Made by a program: the position numbers and the translations under genes. DNA of 64,000 nucleotides from Neoechinorhynchus agilis (Eukaryota; Acanthocephala): the NCBI GenBank assembly GCA_051530055.1, contig CM121341.1, positions 12,338,001-12,402,000 of the forward strand, read 5' to 3'. The notes beneath the pieces were generated by a model. That model saw nothing but the letters and a program-made list of their open reading frames with translations, searched no databases and was not told the origin of the DNA. Of this stretch, positions 34,011 to 44,929 are shown piece after piece (position 1 is the stretch's first letter; each line of letters starts with the position of its first letter).

Positions 34011-34836
34011 GACAATAAACGGAAATGATATCTTACGCTTCGTTAAGTCAAATATTAGTGTCATTAATGCATACAAGTGGTCTAGAATGGAGATATGAAT
34101 TGTTTTTAAGGGTGCTAGTACAGGGATATTTTTGCAGTATGCAAAATTAAATTTCAATAAGTTCTTCGCGATTAAAAATAGCCTGAGCATTAGTCCGGTT
34201 CTACGAACCCCAGACTTTGAAACCTCGAAATTATTGATATAATTGGTATTTACGCCGCTGAGCACGTCTGCGTGAACACTGTATGATGGAGTGCAACAAA
34301 AGCATGGCATTTTGCCGCTTTTCAGTGGAGCACTAGGATTGTAATATGATATCGTTTGTATGCTTACACCCAGTCGTTGCTTCCTCGCCAAAAATAATCT
34401 CGTTTATTCGCCTATGTTGTATGATATCGTGAGTGAGGTGGGGAGGTTAAATTAACATTTTTTAAATTGAGTATTTTAAAGGATATCCCAAATATGCTGT
34501 TCATTTGTCGCAAAAATAGAACAAATATTAAGATCAATCGGGTTTTTGTGTCACTTTGCAATGCAACATATTTTTCCTAAGATTTAGAGAACAAAAGCTA
34601 GTTCTAAATTACTCTATAAAGTAGTTTTAGTGCAAAACATGCGGGATTTGTGGTTAAATACAAAAACCCGTTTTATCGCATAGGTGTTTATCATAGAGAG
34701 AAAATCATTCGGAATGATAAAGTTTGAATTGTGATGATGATTGCGGATAAAAGATATTCTATTGATGTGAAATATTTTGAAAGAGGAAGCCTCGCCTCAT
34801 CAGTCATTTAAAGAAGTTTAAGTTCTTATGTGTTGA

Positions 34837-35362
34837 ATGGCTCAGGTTAGCGGGATCGTCATTCCCGAAGTTCGGGATCCGTATTTCCGCTCCGGGTTTT
34901 GGATCGAGTTTTTAATTGACTTTAACACGTCGCTGACCGGTAGATTCAAGCAAAAGTTTTGTAAGCACAAGGCATTTTCTAAGATTTTTCCCCTTTTGAC
35001 AAAATGCTTCCCATCAAAATCTATGCGATGTTGCAGAGTTTCTTGGTGGTTGGATATGGCGGATGAATGTAAAAACGGCGGCATACTTGCTTATGATGGG
35101 CGATTCTCTTCTTGGTGTCCTGTATCGCTTGCCCCATATAATCCTATCACATTGTGTGCACTGTATTTCGCAAACCCTCACGGGGCAGATCATTGTGCCC
35201 TTCTTCTTGAGTGAGTTTCCGAAGGTGATCCCTTTATTGTCGTATAAGCGAATTCCAACCTTCGTCTTCATAATCGAGTGGATCATCTGGTTTGTTGCAT
35301 CGTTAATGATGTTCACGCTATCGAATTTAAGCGACGCTGCGAAGGGTTTTTGTGTTATGTGA
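34837..35362. other. Overlapping open frames on both strands, unresolved
   Basis: The plus strand is open at 34837-35214 (125 codons) and 35063-35362; the minus strand at 35014-35316 (100 codons, with CPVRVCEIQCTQCDRIIWG) and 34842-35084. The minus-strand product, with its Cys-rich core and charged composition, looks more protein-like than the plus one, but the two minus frames would need a junction that I cannot place. No family recognised. Confidence 0.3.
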
Positions 35363-36404
35363 TCGATAGTTACATTTCTTAATAGAGCAGTCTATTAATC
35401 TCTTACTCTCAATTCATGGACGATACTTTACCTTTTGTGGATGATATCATAAAAGCCAGTCGAAAATGAGAAGTGACAGCTGAGATTTTGCCTCATTGAT
35501 TGATGACTATACCAGTGTGGTGGTCTCCATGGCACGCTCGGCTTCCAAAATAATGCAATTGAAAGTTTTCCTTGTGCTGTGCATTAAATCAGAACGTCCA
35601 GGGACGAAATATCGCCATCACCATTCTCGTTATTAAGTGTCCACTCTATGTGTGGAACTTGAATGCTCAACGATGCCTTTAGTCAGTCGTCGCTGTGGTT
35701 AGAATCATTCAGAATCAACACATCATAAACATAACGCCATCACCTATTTGCATTCACTACAAAGTTCCAAGAAAGTCGACAACCGGAGCTTGTATCGAGG
35801 ACTGGTTACAAACGTTGTTCGTTTCAATGCTTAGGAAGTATGTCAGTGGATAATTCAATCGTTTTAGACAGTGGAATATCGGTGAAGAGAGCGCAATATG
35901 TGTTTAAATCACATATTGATGGCTTTAATTGGACGGTATTGAAGGATGGATTCGTGAATCTTGTGGATTAGATACAGAAACGACCTCAAAGCCAATGATG
36001 ACATCGTCATATTATAGAATCGTGGACTTATGAAAGACCGGTTTAACAAGATACAAGTAAACTGTTAAACATTTACTCTCTATTTTGGGTGGAATTTTTG
36101 ACCGGCATCTCAAATTTATCATAGTTAAGAAGTACTAAAGCCGCGTTCTAATAATTATCCATGCCCACGGCTACTAAAGCACGCTCTTTGTTAGATTTGC
36201 AAATCCTTATTGCTGGGCGGTAAAGTATTTTGGTCATGTTTGTGACTTTTAGAGAAATGCTTTGGAGGATAATGGGAAACTTGAAAATGCTACTTATTGG
36301 CTTAAATACGCTGTAAAGAGCCCAAGAATATCACTTAAGATTCAAGATTGTTCGCAAGTTTTGCATTACACTTTAGATAATTTCTACTTGGTTTTAGCCC
36401 TTTA
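35363..36404. other. Intergenic, nothing recognised
   Basis: No ORF with support, no RNA gene and no repeat family of this window was recognised between the unresolved frames and the SLC10 gene. Confidence 0.35.
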
Positions 36405-38057
36405 TTAAATAACCAACGGTTGTACAATCACCACAGGACCGTCGCTCATTTCTTCATGCTTGTCTTGATTCTTCGCGGTTTTCCTATTTCTCACCCTTTC
36501 GAGGATCATTCGGATACTGAGACAAGTAACAATAGGAATGGGAGTAGCCAGTGCTACAAATATAGGGCAAATAAGAGAAAGACTTGCGAATGGCTGTTCC
36601 AGCGCTTGCGTAAGAATGTAGATCGCGATTCCAGTGTTTTGGATACCTATTAAAACAAATAGGCATGAGTTGAACAAAACCGATGGCTCACCAGTTTCGA
36701 GACATATTGCGATGATGTCTTGTTTCGGTCTTTTTAAGATATATGATATCAGTGATCCGGCTGTAAATCCAATCCATGGTAAACACACGCTCACCACTAC
36801 TACTTTCCATCGTAGATTCGTGAAGATATACGAGTAAGCGACGAAACCGATAATGATTACAAAAGCTAGGAAGGCTATAGTGAAGAACTTAATTGTTTTT
36901 GCAATTTTCTCTGCGATTCGAGGACTACAATAGTTTATGCAGGGAAGCGAGGGAGCGTGAGATGTATAGGATATGCTGTTGAGAATTCGATTGCGTTACG
37001 AGCGTTACTGAATGATCTTTCTGGTTGTTAATATCCGGATTTCTATCTAATGAACTCATTGAAAATCATCAATCAGCAATAGATCATGAATGTTTGAAGC
37101 TTAACTAAGATCGCATATTTTCACTCCATGTTTGAATTTCTACAGCTAAACGAACTAAATCTCAAATATACATGAAAAAATCTACATTTCGTAAGACGTA
37201 GAGATGATCATTAGTTGTCCGATTTTAAGTCTCGTTTCAAAAGATTTCAAACCCTGCTACCGTCCATCTCGCTTCTCTTTTCTTACAAGTATTCCAATAA
37301 GCAACGGAGCTAATAAAGTGACCAAAGATGTAGCTATTCTACTTAAAGGTACATTGAAAGCATACTCAGTAGCTAGTTTCCTTCCAAGAGTGGCCAACCA
37401 AAACGGAACAGTAGCGAAGGCAGCGATGGTGCTCGCAAGTGTCATGATCACCGATAGATCGATATTGCCTTCGAATATTTCTGTATAGATATTACTGGCT
37501 CCTCCTCCAGGAGCAATTCCACAAGCGAAAATGCCTAACTGGAAAAAAGCATCCTCTGGAACGTTTGCAGTGGCTGCTAAAGCAAGCCCAAAGCTCACAA
37601 GAGGCATGAGGACGAACTGGCAGAATATTCCAATCAGAACATTTGTTGGTCGTTTGAGATGAGTCCAAAGGTTGTGTGTATTTAGTTTGCATCCCATTGT
37701 GAATAAGGCGACGAACAACAGAACGGCTACACCGACAATGAACACAGTTTCCCATCTTGATCGAGAAAATAGAGAAATGATCTCGATGGTGAACAATTGA
37801 CCATTGGAGTCAATAATGACAATCTCAACCTTACCGACCTGTTCACAAACGACGCTCAAGTTGCATCGATCATTGATGGAAGGTACGCATTTTCCTGAGC
37901 CTGATAAGGAATCAATCATCAAAGGTGGACTTAATGTCTCATTATTAGCAGCCGAAATGTTGCAGATATCAAAACTTAATAATTCCTTGATTTCTACATT
38001 GATTTTAAGGGAAAAGCTTCCAGTAATGCCGAGAACGGCAAGGAAGACAGAGATCAT
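36405..38057 (-). CDS. SLC10-family (bile acid:Na+ symporter-like) transporter
   Basis: Exons 38057-37261, 36924-36692 and 36646-36405, introns of 336 and 45 nt, give 423 residues; all phases agree. The protein starts with a signal-like MISVFLAVLGITG, then an extracellular segment of about 90 residues with Cys, then the transporter core: ALFTMGCKLN, GIFACGIAPGGGASNIYTEI (family cation-binding region), SVIMTLASTIAAFATVPFW, and ICLETGIQNTGIAIYIL, the conserved ETG-xQN motif, which is only restored when the 45-nt intron is removed. The layout with a long N-terminal ectodomain resembles the SLC10A3/P3 branch. Expected in the plasma membrane, with about eight to ten membrane segments. The 45-nt intron has no stop and would keep frame if retained, adding 15 residues inside the conserved motif. 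Substrate unknown. Confidence 0.85.
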
Positions 38058-38464
38058 TTTGGTACGAATCCAAGGGGGATGTAGACACTTGCAAGTCTAG
38101 AAGTCACTCAAGTACTCTCGTTAGACACAAAAAAACTTAAAAAGGAGGCTTGTTTAAATGAGCAAGAAGATACAAAAGAAACCAAAGGGTTGAACCGCTT
38201 CCGGTAGTTCATTCGACTGCTTTTAGATCCATTAAATTTTTATTTGTAATTTCAAGCAATGACTAATGAGGCTTCTTAGCGAAATCTCATTCCAGAAGGA
38301 TTTTCTCTCGATTAATAATAACCCTTTGGAAAATGTTGTAAATTGTCTTGGTGAAGTAAAGAAAAATAATTTAATATTTCCAGAATTGTTTCCCAAGTTT
38401 TTTGAAGACGTCCCAGTACGAAATATTAAATAATAATTATTTTGTTTTCTAGTTCGCTTGTCAA

Positions 38465-39065
38465 CAACACCCGGGAGAGGTCATTAAAGACAAATGTTTA
38501 TATTTCGACTGTTTGTATTAGTCATTATCTTTTCTATCTAATTTTTTTATAGGAATCGATTACAAACACATGACATGATTGTTTTCGTTTTTGACTCGGG
38601 AACCTGGGATCGTAAATCCCCTGCTTCCCTGGGTGCATTTTAGCCAAACTTTTGCTTTGTTTCCTACTCCATTGTGTTGGCCATTTCAATATGCATTTTT
38701 GGTGATAAGAACAATAGATATTGATTTATTAAGTATCGATGTTTCGTCCGTTTCGTCCGACTTCAGGTTGTTCGATGAAATATTGATATTAATAAATCAA
38801 TATCTATTTTTCTTATCACCAAAAAATACTTATTGAAATGGCCAACACGATGGAACAGGAAACAAAGCAAAATTCTCCCTCCAATTACCAGGCTGGTCTT
38901 CGCCAACGGGGTTTACAATTCCGGGTTCCGAGTCAAAATGAAAACAATCATTTGGTGTGTTTTTGATTAATTTCTATGAAAAAATTTAGATAGAAAAGAT
39001 GATGACTAATACAAACAGTCGAAATATATACATTCGTCTGTAATGATCCCTCTCGGATGCTGACA
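38465..39065. mobile_element. Large palindromic foldback element, about 600 bp
   Basis: The left half from ACCCGGGAGAGGTCATTA through GATTGTTTTCGTTTTTGACT mirrors the right half ending AATGATCCCTCTCGGATGCT. The centre holds GTTTCGTCCGTTTCGTCCGA near 38740-38765. A truncated inverse copy lies at 1185-1530. The spurious ORF within is shared by both copies but encodes nothing recognisable. The element lies upstream of the SLC10 gene start (38057). Confidence 0.8.
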
Positions 39066-39119
39066 GGCGACCAAAAGAACAATATATCTAATCAACCGAA
39101 TGCAATCCTCAATAAAAAT

Positions 39120-39170
39120 TATTTTTCTTCACTTTGCCTTCACCAAAACAATCTGTGGATAACCCTTTGG
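39120..39170. repeat. Fragment of the repeat found in the duplicated units
   Basis: TTCTTCACTTTGCCTTCACC and AAAACAATCTGTGGATAAC match, in inverse orientation, the ATAGATTGTTTTGGTCAAAG sequence at 18650 and 20735; another copy lies near 51800-51890. Confidence 0.5.
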
Positions 39171-40060
39171 TTGCGTCGTTTTCGGTACTTGTCTAAATGC
39201 TCTGGTTTCATATTCGTTAATAATAACATTCCTTCTTTTTTCACAAGTGCATTGGATAATTATCCGTTATCTAATGGGTTTTTCGCTCGATAGGAGCAAT
39301 CATTTTTCTCCATCGGCAGAAATATCTCGAGATTACTCGTACTGGACCTATTGAAGCATTGAACAAACGAAATATATACTACATCATTTTCAGATTTGAC
39401 TACGACAATGGCTATTTAAGTTTTTGTTATAATAGTCCGATTAAAATACGTTTTTACGAAATAAGGCCATCGAGTTATTCTTTTCCACAAATAAGCCGAT
39501 TTATAAAACTACTGGAATCTAACAAGAGGAATACAGTAATACACTCGAAAATGGGGAAACTATGAAGTCTTTTGGACGCTATTTTTGTTGATTTCGTTCC
39601 ATGTTGAATACAGTTACGAAATTTTAAATTTCTTTTTCATAATACAATCTTCAGTTTCGATTAAATTAAACAGCAACGATAAACGCTTTTGTTTGTAAAA
39701 AATAATAATTACAACATTTTATAAAAGGATAAGAGAAATAAAATGGTTACTTAGCAGTGTAGATCCATGATATTGAATTTAAATAAGTTTAGCGCTGTAC
39801 AGCATCTCTTAGCTAGAGAATTTGATCGCTCCTTTGCAGCAATGAATTGCATGATACTTGATGGTAACAAATGGAGGTCAGCTACAATTACAGTGGAACG
39901 TCGTTTATCCGAATTAATTGATATCGGACCCCATTCGAATATGAGATTTTTCGGATAACCAAAAACGTTTTTAAAATCTCGACTGGAAATATCAAAGTCC
40001 TTAAAATTCCGGAAAGCGGTTTAAAAGAAATTTGGGTTGGAATTATATCACTTTACCTTT
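39171..40060. other. Intergenic, small unsupported ORFs
   Basis: ORFs 39359-39565 and 39767-39958 (plus) have no recognisable domain; the second contains MILDGNKWRSATITVERR and could be part of a decayed gene, but nothing else supports it. Confidence 0.3.
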
Positions 40061-40061
40061 T

Positions 40062-40268
40062 TTATTGAAAAGAATCACTTTTTTGCTGTACCATTGAACC
40101 CCTTGGTTTTTCGTTACAATATCTCTTGTTGTCAGAAATTATTGAATTTCCAACGTTATGAAACTGTGCTCGAGATTTTCCACTTTCTCCTTTCTCAAGA
40201 CGATGCAATATTTCAAGTTTTGTTTCTATGTGTAAGACGTCGCACTTCCTTATCGAATTTGAAGCCAA
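40062..40268 (-). pseudogene. Tigger/pogo-like transposase N-terminal fragment
   Basis: About 68 codons reading RKCDVLHIETKLEILHRLEKG followed by a VGNSII turn, matching the CENP-B/Tigger N-terminal helix-turn-helix (compare LTLxxKxEILxxLExG and VGxSTV). No DDE catalytic domain is found nearby, so this is an isolated DNA-binding remnant. Confidence 0.5.
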
Positions 40269-40834
40269 AACGGTTCACAACTAACAAAAGAATACATCTT
40301 ACATGACAATAAAGTGATTTCATATCCCACGCAGATGATTACCAAATCAAAAATTTCCTTTTACTAGAGAGAGAGAGTATAGTACTTTTGACTTCAAGCG
40401 AAACCATCTCTAATCGTTTTCCGGTTAGAAAATGCACTTATATAAAGTTGATGTAATTGACAAAAATATATCCTGATAATCAACGTTCCATTGTAATAAC
40501 AATAGATCCAGTATAACATCACTTTATGGTTTCCGAATTCCATGCCGTTTATAGAAAAATAAGAAAGGAAAGATTTGATGCGGAAATTTGTTGTGCTTGA
40601 CGTGCCGTAATAGATCGAAATGCATTTTGATTGCAAATATTGATATTTTTTTCAAACTTTTTAGATTCCTTAGAGGATTACTCGTTTGCCATGGTTGACA
40701 TCGAACAGAATTAGTTGATTTGAGGGCAATTATATAAAAAAGTAAACTTGTTACCCGAGATATTCCTCAAAATATTTGCATATTTTTTAGGTAGAGGAAA
40801 ACGCAAATATCTCCGTTGTAAAGATTAATAACTG

Positions 40835-41060
40835 AGCTACGCGCCTGGGTGGTTTAATTCATCGCTCAGCGTTTTCCGGGTCACGGGTTCGATTCTAACC
40901 ATAACGCTTGGTCAATTCGCTGTGATGACGCGTTTCCATGCACCACTCTGATTATCCGGTGAGGAATGTGGACTTTCTGAGCGAACGACACAGTGTCCAA
41001 CCTTTTGGTGTGTTTCAATCGTCGCCATATGTTGAGTGCAAAATTTCGACACCTTCAAGA
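40835..41060 (+). repeat. tRNA-derived SINE-like segment
   Basis: GGGTGGTTTAATTCATCGCT resembles an A box with D arm and ACGGGTTCGATTCTAACC is a good B box and T arm, spaced about as in a tRNA gene. The acceptor stem does not pair (no complement to GCCTGGG downstream), so it is not a functional tRNA. The downstream body is not otherwise repeated in this window. Confidence 0.5.
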
Positions 41061-41607
41061 TATGGAATTTTCGTTTATTAAACTTTGCGAATTTTTAAAA
41101 TGTGCATTTTTTACAATCTGAAGCCCAAGAAAAATTACACTTAAGTGCTGGGTCAATTTTAGCTCAATTTACGACGAAAACCATTTCAAAAGGAAAACAG
41201 ATCGCAGGCGATTATCTCCCGCGAAATCTTTATCGTAAAATCACGTTCATATCGAGATTTGGTTTTTTTATCACACTAATGTAATTATTTTGCCTAATCT
41301 AAAATCGCTAATTTAGTTCACTCATTTTATCCCCGCGATTTTTTTAGAATAATTTATTTTTTCAAAGCTTAGCATGCGATCAGCGCGGTTTGTACATCTT
41401 TTGCCAAGCTTAAAAAATTGTCCAGATCATTTTAGATGGTTAAAAGGTGTACAAAGTTCTGTCTGGATTTGGGAATGCTCGGCGAGGACGATTTTGATCT
41501 TTTGCTTCCTTCTGAATTTGATAGAGATCGTATTTCGAAATTGTAATTGTCAATATCAAGTTCTTCTCGGATATCACCACAATAGACATCCAACAAACTC
41601 CCGAAGC

Positions 41608-42445
41608 CTAAAATAATTGAGTTTTAAATTTAGAAAAGAGGTATAAGCACGTACAATCAAACAGGGTTTTTATCCCCGGACAATTAGAACAGTTATTCGC
41701 AACTCGGAATCGGTCCAGAAGGGTGTAGATGTCGCGATGTAGCAGATAAGGAAGTTCTGAGAGCCTTTTAAGCAATTTTCGAATATTGATATTTCCTGGG
41801 GGGAAAGGAGCGGGTGGCATCACAACTTGCGCTTCGTAAGTTCTGTAGTAATGATCAAATGTCATTTGAATATGGGGCAGCTAAATTCATATAGCATAAA
41901 AACGGAACAAGATATATATCGAATACTTACGATTTCGTGAAATGGTCTTCCAGTTGAAATAGCATCTTGGTCGTACTGAGCAGATTTAAGCACTGTGTGC
42001 AACATATCGCACATGTGACAAACCTTTGAACAAATTTTAGAACATTTTTAGCTTGCCAAGAATAACTTACTTTTATGTAAGCAGTCATTTTGCAAAGACA
42101 GACACTTATTCTTGTTTCATTTTCAGGAAATTCCTTCCTTAACGCATCCTCTAATTTTTTCAATGAATTTGCAATAGTATCTGCAGCACACTTAACAACA
42201 AAAATCATCTTTTCCATCAGACGGTTGTAGTCTTCGTCGTGGTTTCGAGTTGAAAAAATTATTTTAGTATGTGTTAACTGGTGTTTTCTTTTACGGCTCA
42301 CGCTTTTCACTATTTGATCGGGGTTTTCCGACGTTAAATGATCACTTGCTGGTTTGGAAACGTTGTGACCGTTACTTCTCCTTGATTGTCTGCGTTTCTT
42401 AGGCATAGGTAGTAGTTTCTCCAACATTCGATATGCTCGCTTCAT
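41608..42445 (-). CDS. Unrecognised three-exon gene, 246 residues
   Basis: Exons 42445-42071, 42023-41931 and 41880-41608, with canonical introns of 47 and 50 nt and consistent phase 0 throughout, which strongly supports a real gene. The N-terminus is very basic (KKRRQSRRS, SRKRKH; nuclear-localisation-like), the middle helical (DEDYNRLMEKMIFVVKCAADTIANSL), followed by MTAYIKVCHMCDMLHTVL across the first splice and FHEILPHIQMTFDHYYRTYE across the second. Nuclear location is likely from the basic tract. I do not recognise the family; the last 30 codons could be read-through past another donor. Confidence 0.65.
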
Positions 42446-43990
42446 TTTTATATCTGAAAATATTTTTTAGATCTAATAAATGATTTAACGTGTAAAAACA
42501 CAAAGACGCATCCTTCCAAGTAAAAGCATCATTAATTAGCACTTTTTCTATGAGCCTATCTTGGATTATGATTGGCTACAACGGTTGCATGGTGCAGGTG
42601 GGCACATTTATATTAAGAGGCGCTTTTATCTTCTCCAACCCCATTCCATGCTACAATCATTTGATAATTTATATTCTTGAATTGCTTTAAGCTAATTTCA
42701 AGTTATATAGGTACTATTTTCCCTTTTTAACAATAAAATTAGCGGATTTATGTGTACATCAACTTTGTCGATCAAAATAAATTAATGGCTTAAAAAAAAG
42801 CTGACAAACGGCCGGATGCTGAACAAGAATATAGAAATGCCCGATCCTTACCACGTGGGTGCTTTACACACCAAATTAATCATATTCTCCACAAGCATGT
42901 AATCGTTCTTATAAGAGTAGCTGCCGTTTGATTTGATTAATTACATCACCGCTCTTTGGGTTTAAAATCACTGAACATAATACGAAATTAATTGCTCATC
43001 GATGGAGAAGTGAATAATCGAATTATATTTTACAGCAAGTGGCAATAAATCAGATAATAACATTTATTGCAACTTTCGAGTTAAATGTTAGCTAGCATTT
43101 GATTACCGAACTGGTCTTTCTGCCAAGATAACAGATCCTTCACGAGTCGGCTTTTCGTTTGATCACCGTCAGAATTGAGAAGATTATGAGAATTCACTTT
43201 TATTATTTGGGCGGCCCCGATTGATCATTTTCGAAAATAATAATTAAATTTGTTGTTTTTGTCCGAGAAGAAAAGCAAGCTTGGAAATTCAATTATAAGG
43301 CCTTTGATTTAACAGCTGGATGCTAATATTTCGATCGGAATGCTCAAGCAATATGGACCTCCCTGAAGAGTATTTATTCCCTACGGCAAACTTACACTCA
43401 TTAGTCGCATTCCATTAGCCTAATAATATGTTTCGCCTGAAAGGATAAAGCATTTATATTTTTTTAACTAATTGATGTTTTGTATATGATGCTCGATTGA
43501 GTAATCTTAAACCAGTTACGTATTCATATTTCCATTAAAGTGCAATGATTAAACACGACTTCTTAAATGCTCATCTTCACTTTTGAATATCTGATAGAAA
43601 AAGAAATACTTTCACTGTGCATAATAAATAAAAGGTTTAGCTCTAAAAATTAAATTGAGGAAAAACATACCAAGTTTGTTTCTCAAAAAAACAATGTTCA
43701 ATTATGACAAAAATTCGCGGTAAAAAATGCACGGTAAGAGAACGAAACTGAAATTATTTTGGCGTCGACAGGATCAAATTCCAAATAACGTTTACAGGAA
43801 ATGTGAGTAAGGTAAATATTTGGTAAAATTTTTAGGGCTCCAACGTAGTACTTTAAACATGATGACTGCTTCGAATCCTATAACGAAACATTAAAAACGG
43901 AATTGTAGAAAATTATTTCCAAAAAAAATGGATACTGAATAGTGGGTTTGTTTAATAGTAGAAACCTTATTGTATTACTTTATTTTTCAT
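42446..43990. other. Intergenic, nothing recognised
   Basis: AT-rich DNA without supported ORFs, RNA genes or repeats that recur in this window. Confidence 0.35.
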
Positions 43991-43995
43991 TGCTT

Positions 43996-44250
43996 ATGAA
44001 CTTCATAAACCACTTCGTACTCTTTGTCGTCGACTCGCCTCCTATGTCCACCAAATCGTCATCAATAATCAACTGTGGTAGATCATTCGGCACTGTATCG
44101 AGTTCTGCGCCATACCTAAACAAGTGCAAGCCTAAAGACGCAGATCAAATCGATTTTCATGCCATTTCTTATCCCATTAGAAAACTCATAACTTTCGATT
44201 GCGAGTCGCAGTTCATGTTAGTGAACTTTGGAAATACAAGTTCGAAATAA
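43996..44250 (+). CDS. Possible small secreted protein (weak)
   Basis: From ATG 43996, 84 codons starting MNFINHFVLFVVDSPP, a short hydrophobic leader, then Ser-rich sequence with three Cys. No family recognised and no homologous copy in the window; could be a chance ORF. Confidence 0.25.
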   Translation: MNFINHFVLFVVDSPPMSTKSSSIINCGRSFGTVSSSAPYLNKCKPKDADQIDFHAISYPIRKLITFDCESQFMLVNFGNTSSK

Positions 44251-44929
44251 CGTTGAAACGGATGTAAAGAACACACCAAATTTTTTGTGGTTGCTATCGG
44301 ACAAAAATTGAAATCGAACGCCATTTAAACCTATTTGTTCATGACGAATAATAGTGGAAATTTTATATTTATGCAGCGTTCCAATCAATTTTCCGCATCA
44401 TTTTTGTCACTAATATGAAAATTGATAGCAAAACATGGGTTTTACATGAAATTTTGCATTTTTTAAAGCTTACGCTGATATTCCCTGTAGAAATTCCTGT
44501 TTTTTCGCTCTATTAATACAGCAACACAAGTACTAATTCTTATAAATAGGAGCCTTATTTGGACAAAGCGATGCTTAAATTTAATTTTTAGTACAATCTG
44601 AAAGGCGGGCTACCCTAAATGGTTTTATACACTATGTCTTAATTTCGCTCAAACAAAATGCATTATAGTTTGAGGTATACAACATGCGGCATAGTAAAAT
44701 ATCTTCGTAGTTTAAGAAAATGACATTAACACTGGTTAGTGAAAAAAACTGCTTACATGACCGCTAGTTTCGACAGTTCGGCATTGTTTGAGCGGATATG
44801 TATTCTGAGACCGTTAAACAGATCAGGAATTTTCCATAAGTTTAATTTCTTAATTTTTCTCTGAAAATAGTAAATGTAATCTTATCGTATCTCTGCAAAA
44901 GTACGTCGGATACGCAAAGATCCAATAAT

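Noticed and set aside
38579-38836. ORF shared by 1258-1470 (minus) and 38579-38836 (plus) as a conserved gene
   Set aside because: Both are inside copies of the same palindromic repeat, so the similarity reflects the DNA element and not protein conservation.
40845-40910. Functional tRNA gene
   Set aside because: A- and B-box-like sequences are present, but the acceptor stem does not pair, so it is better called a tRNA-derived repeat.
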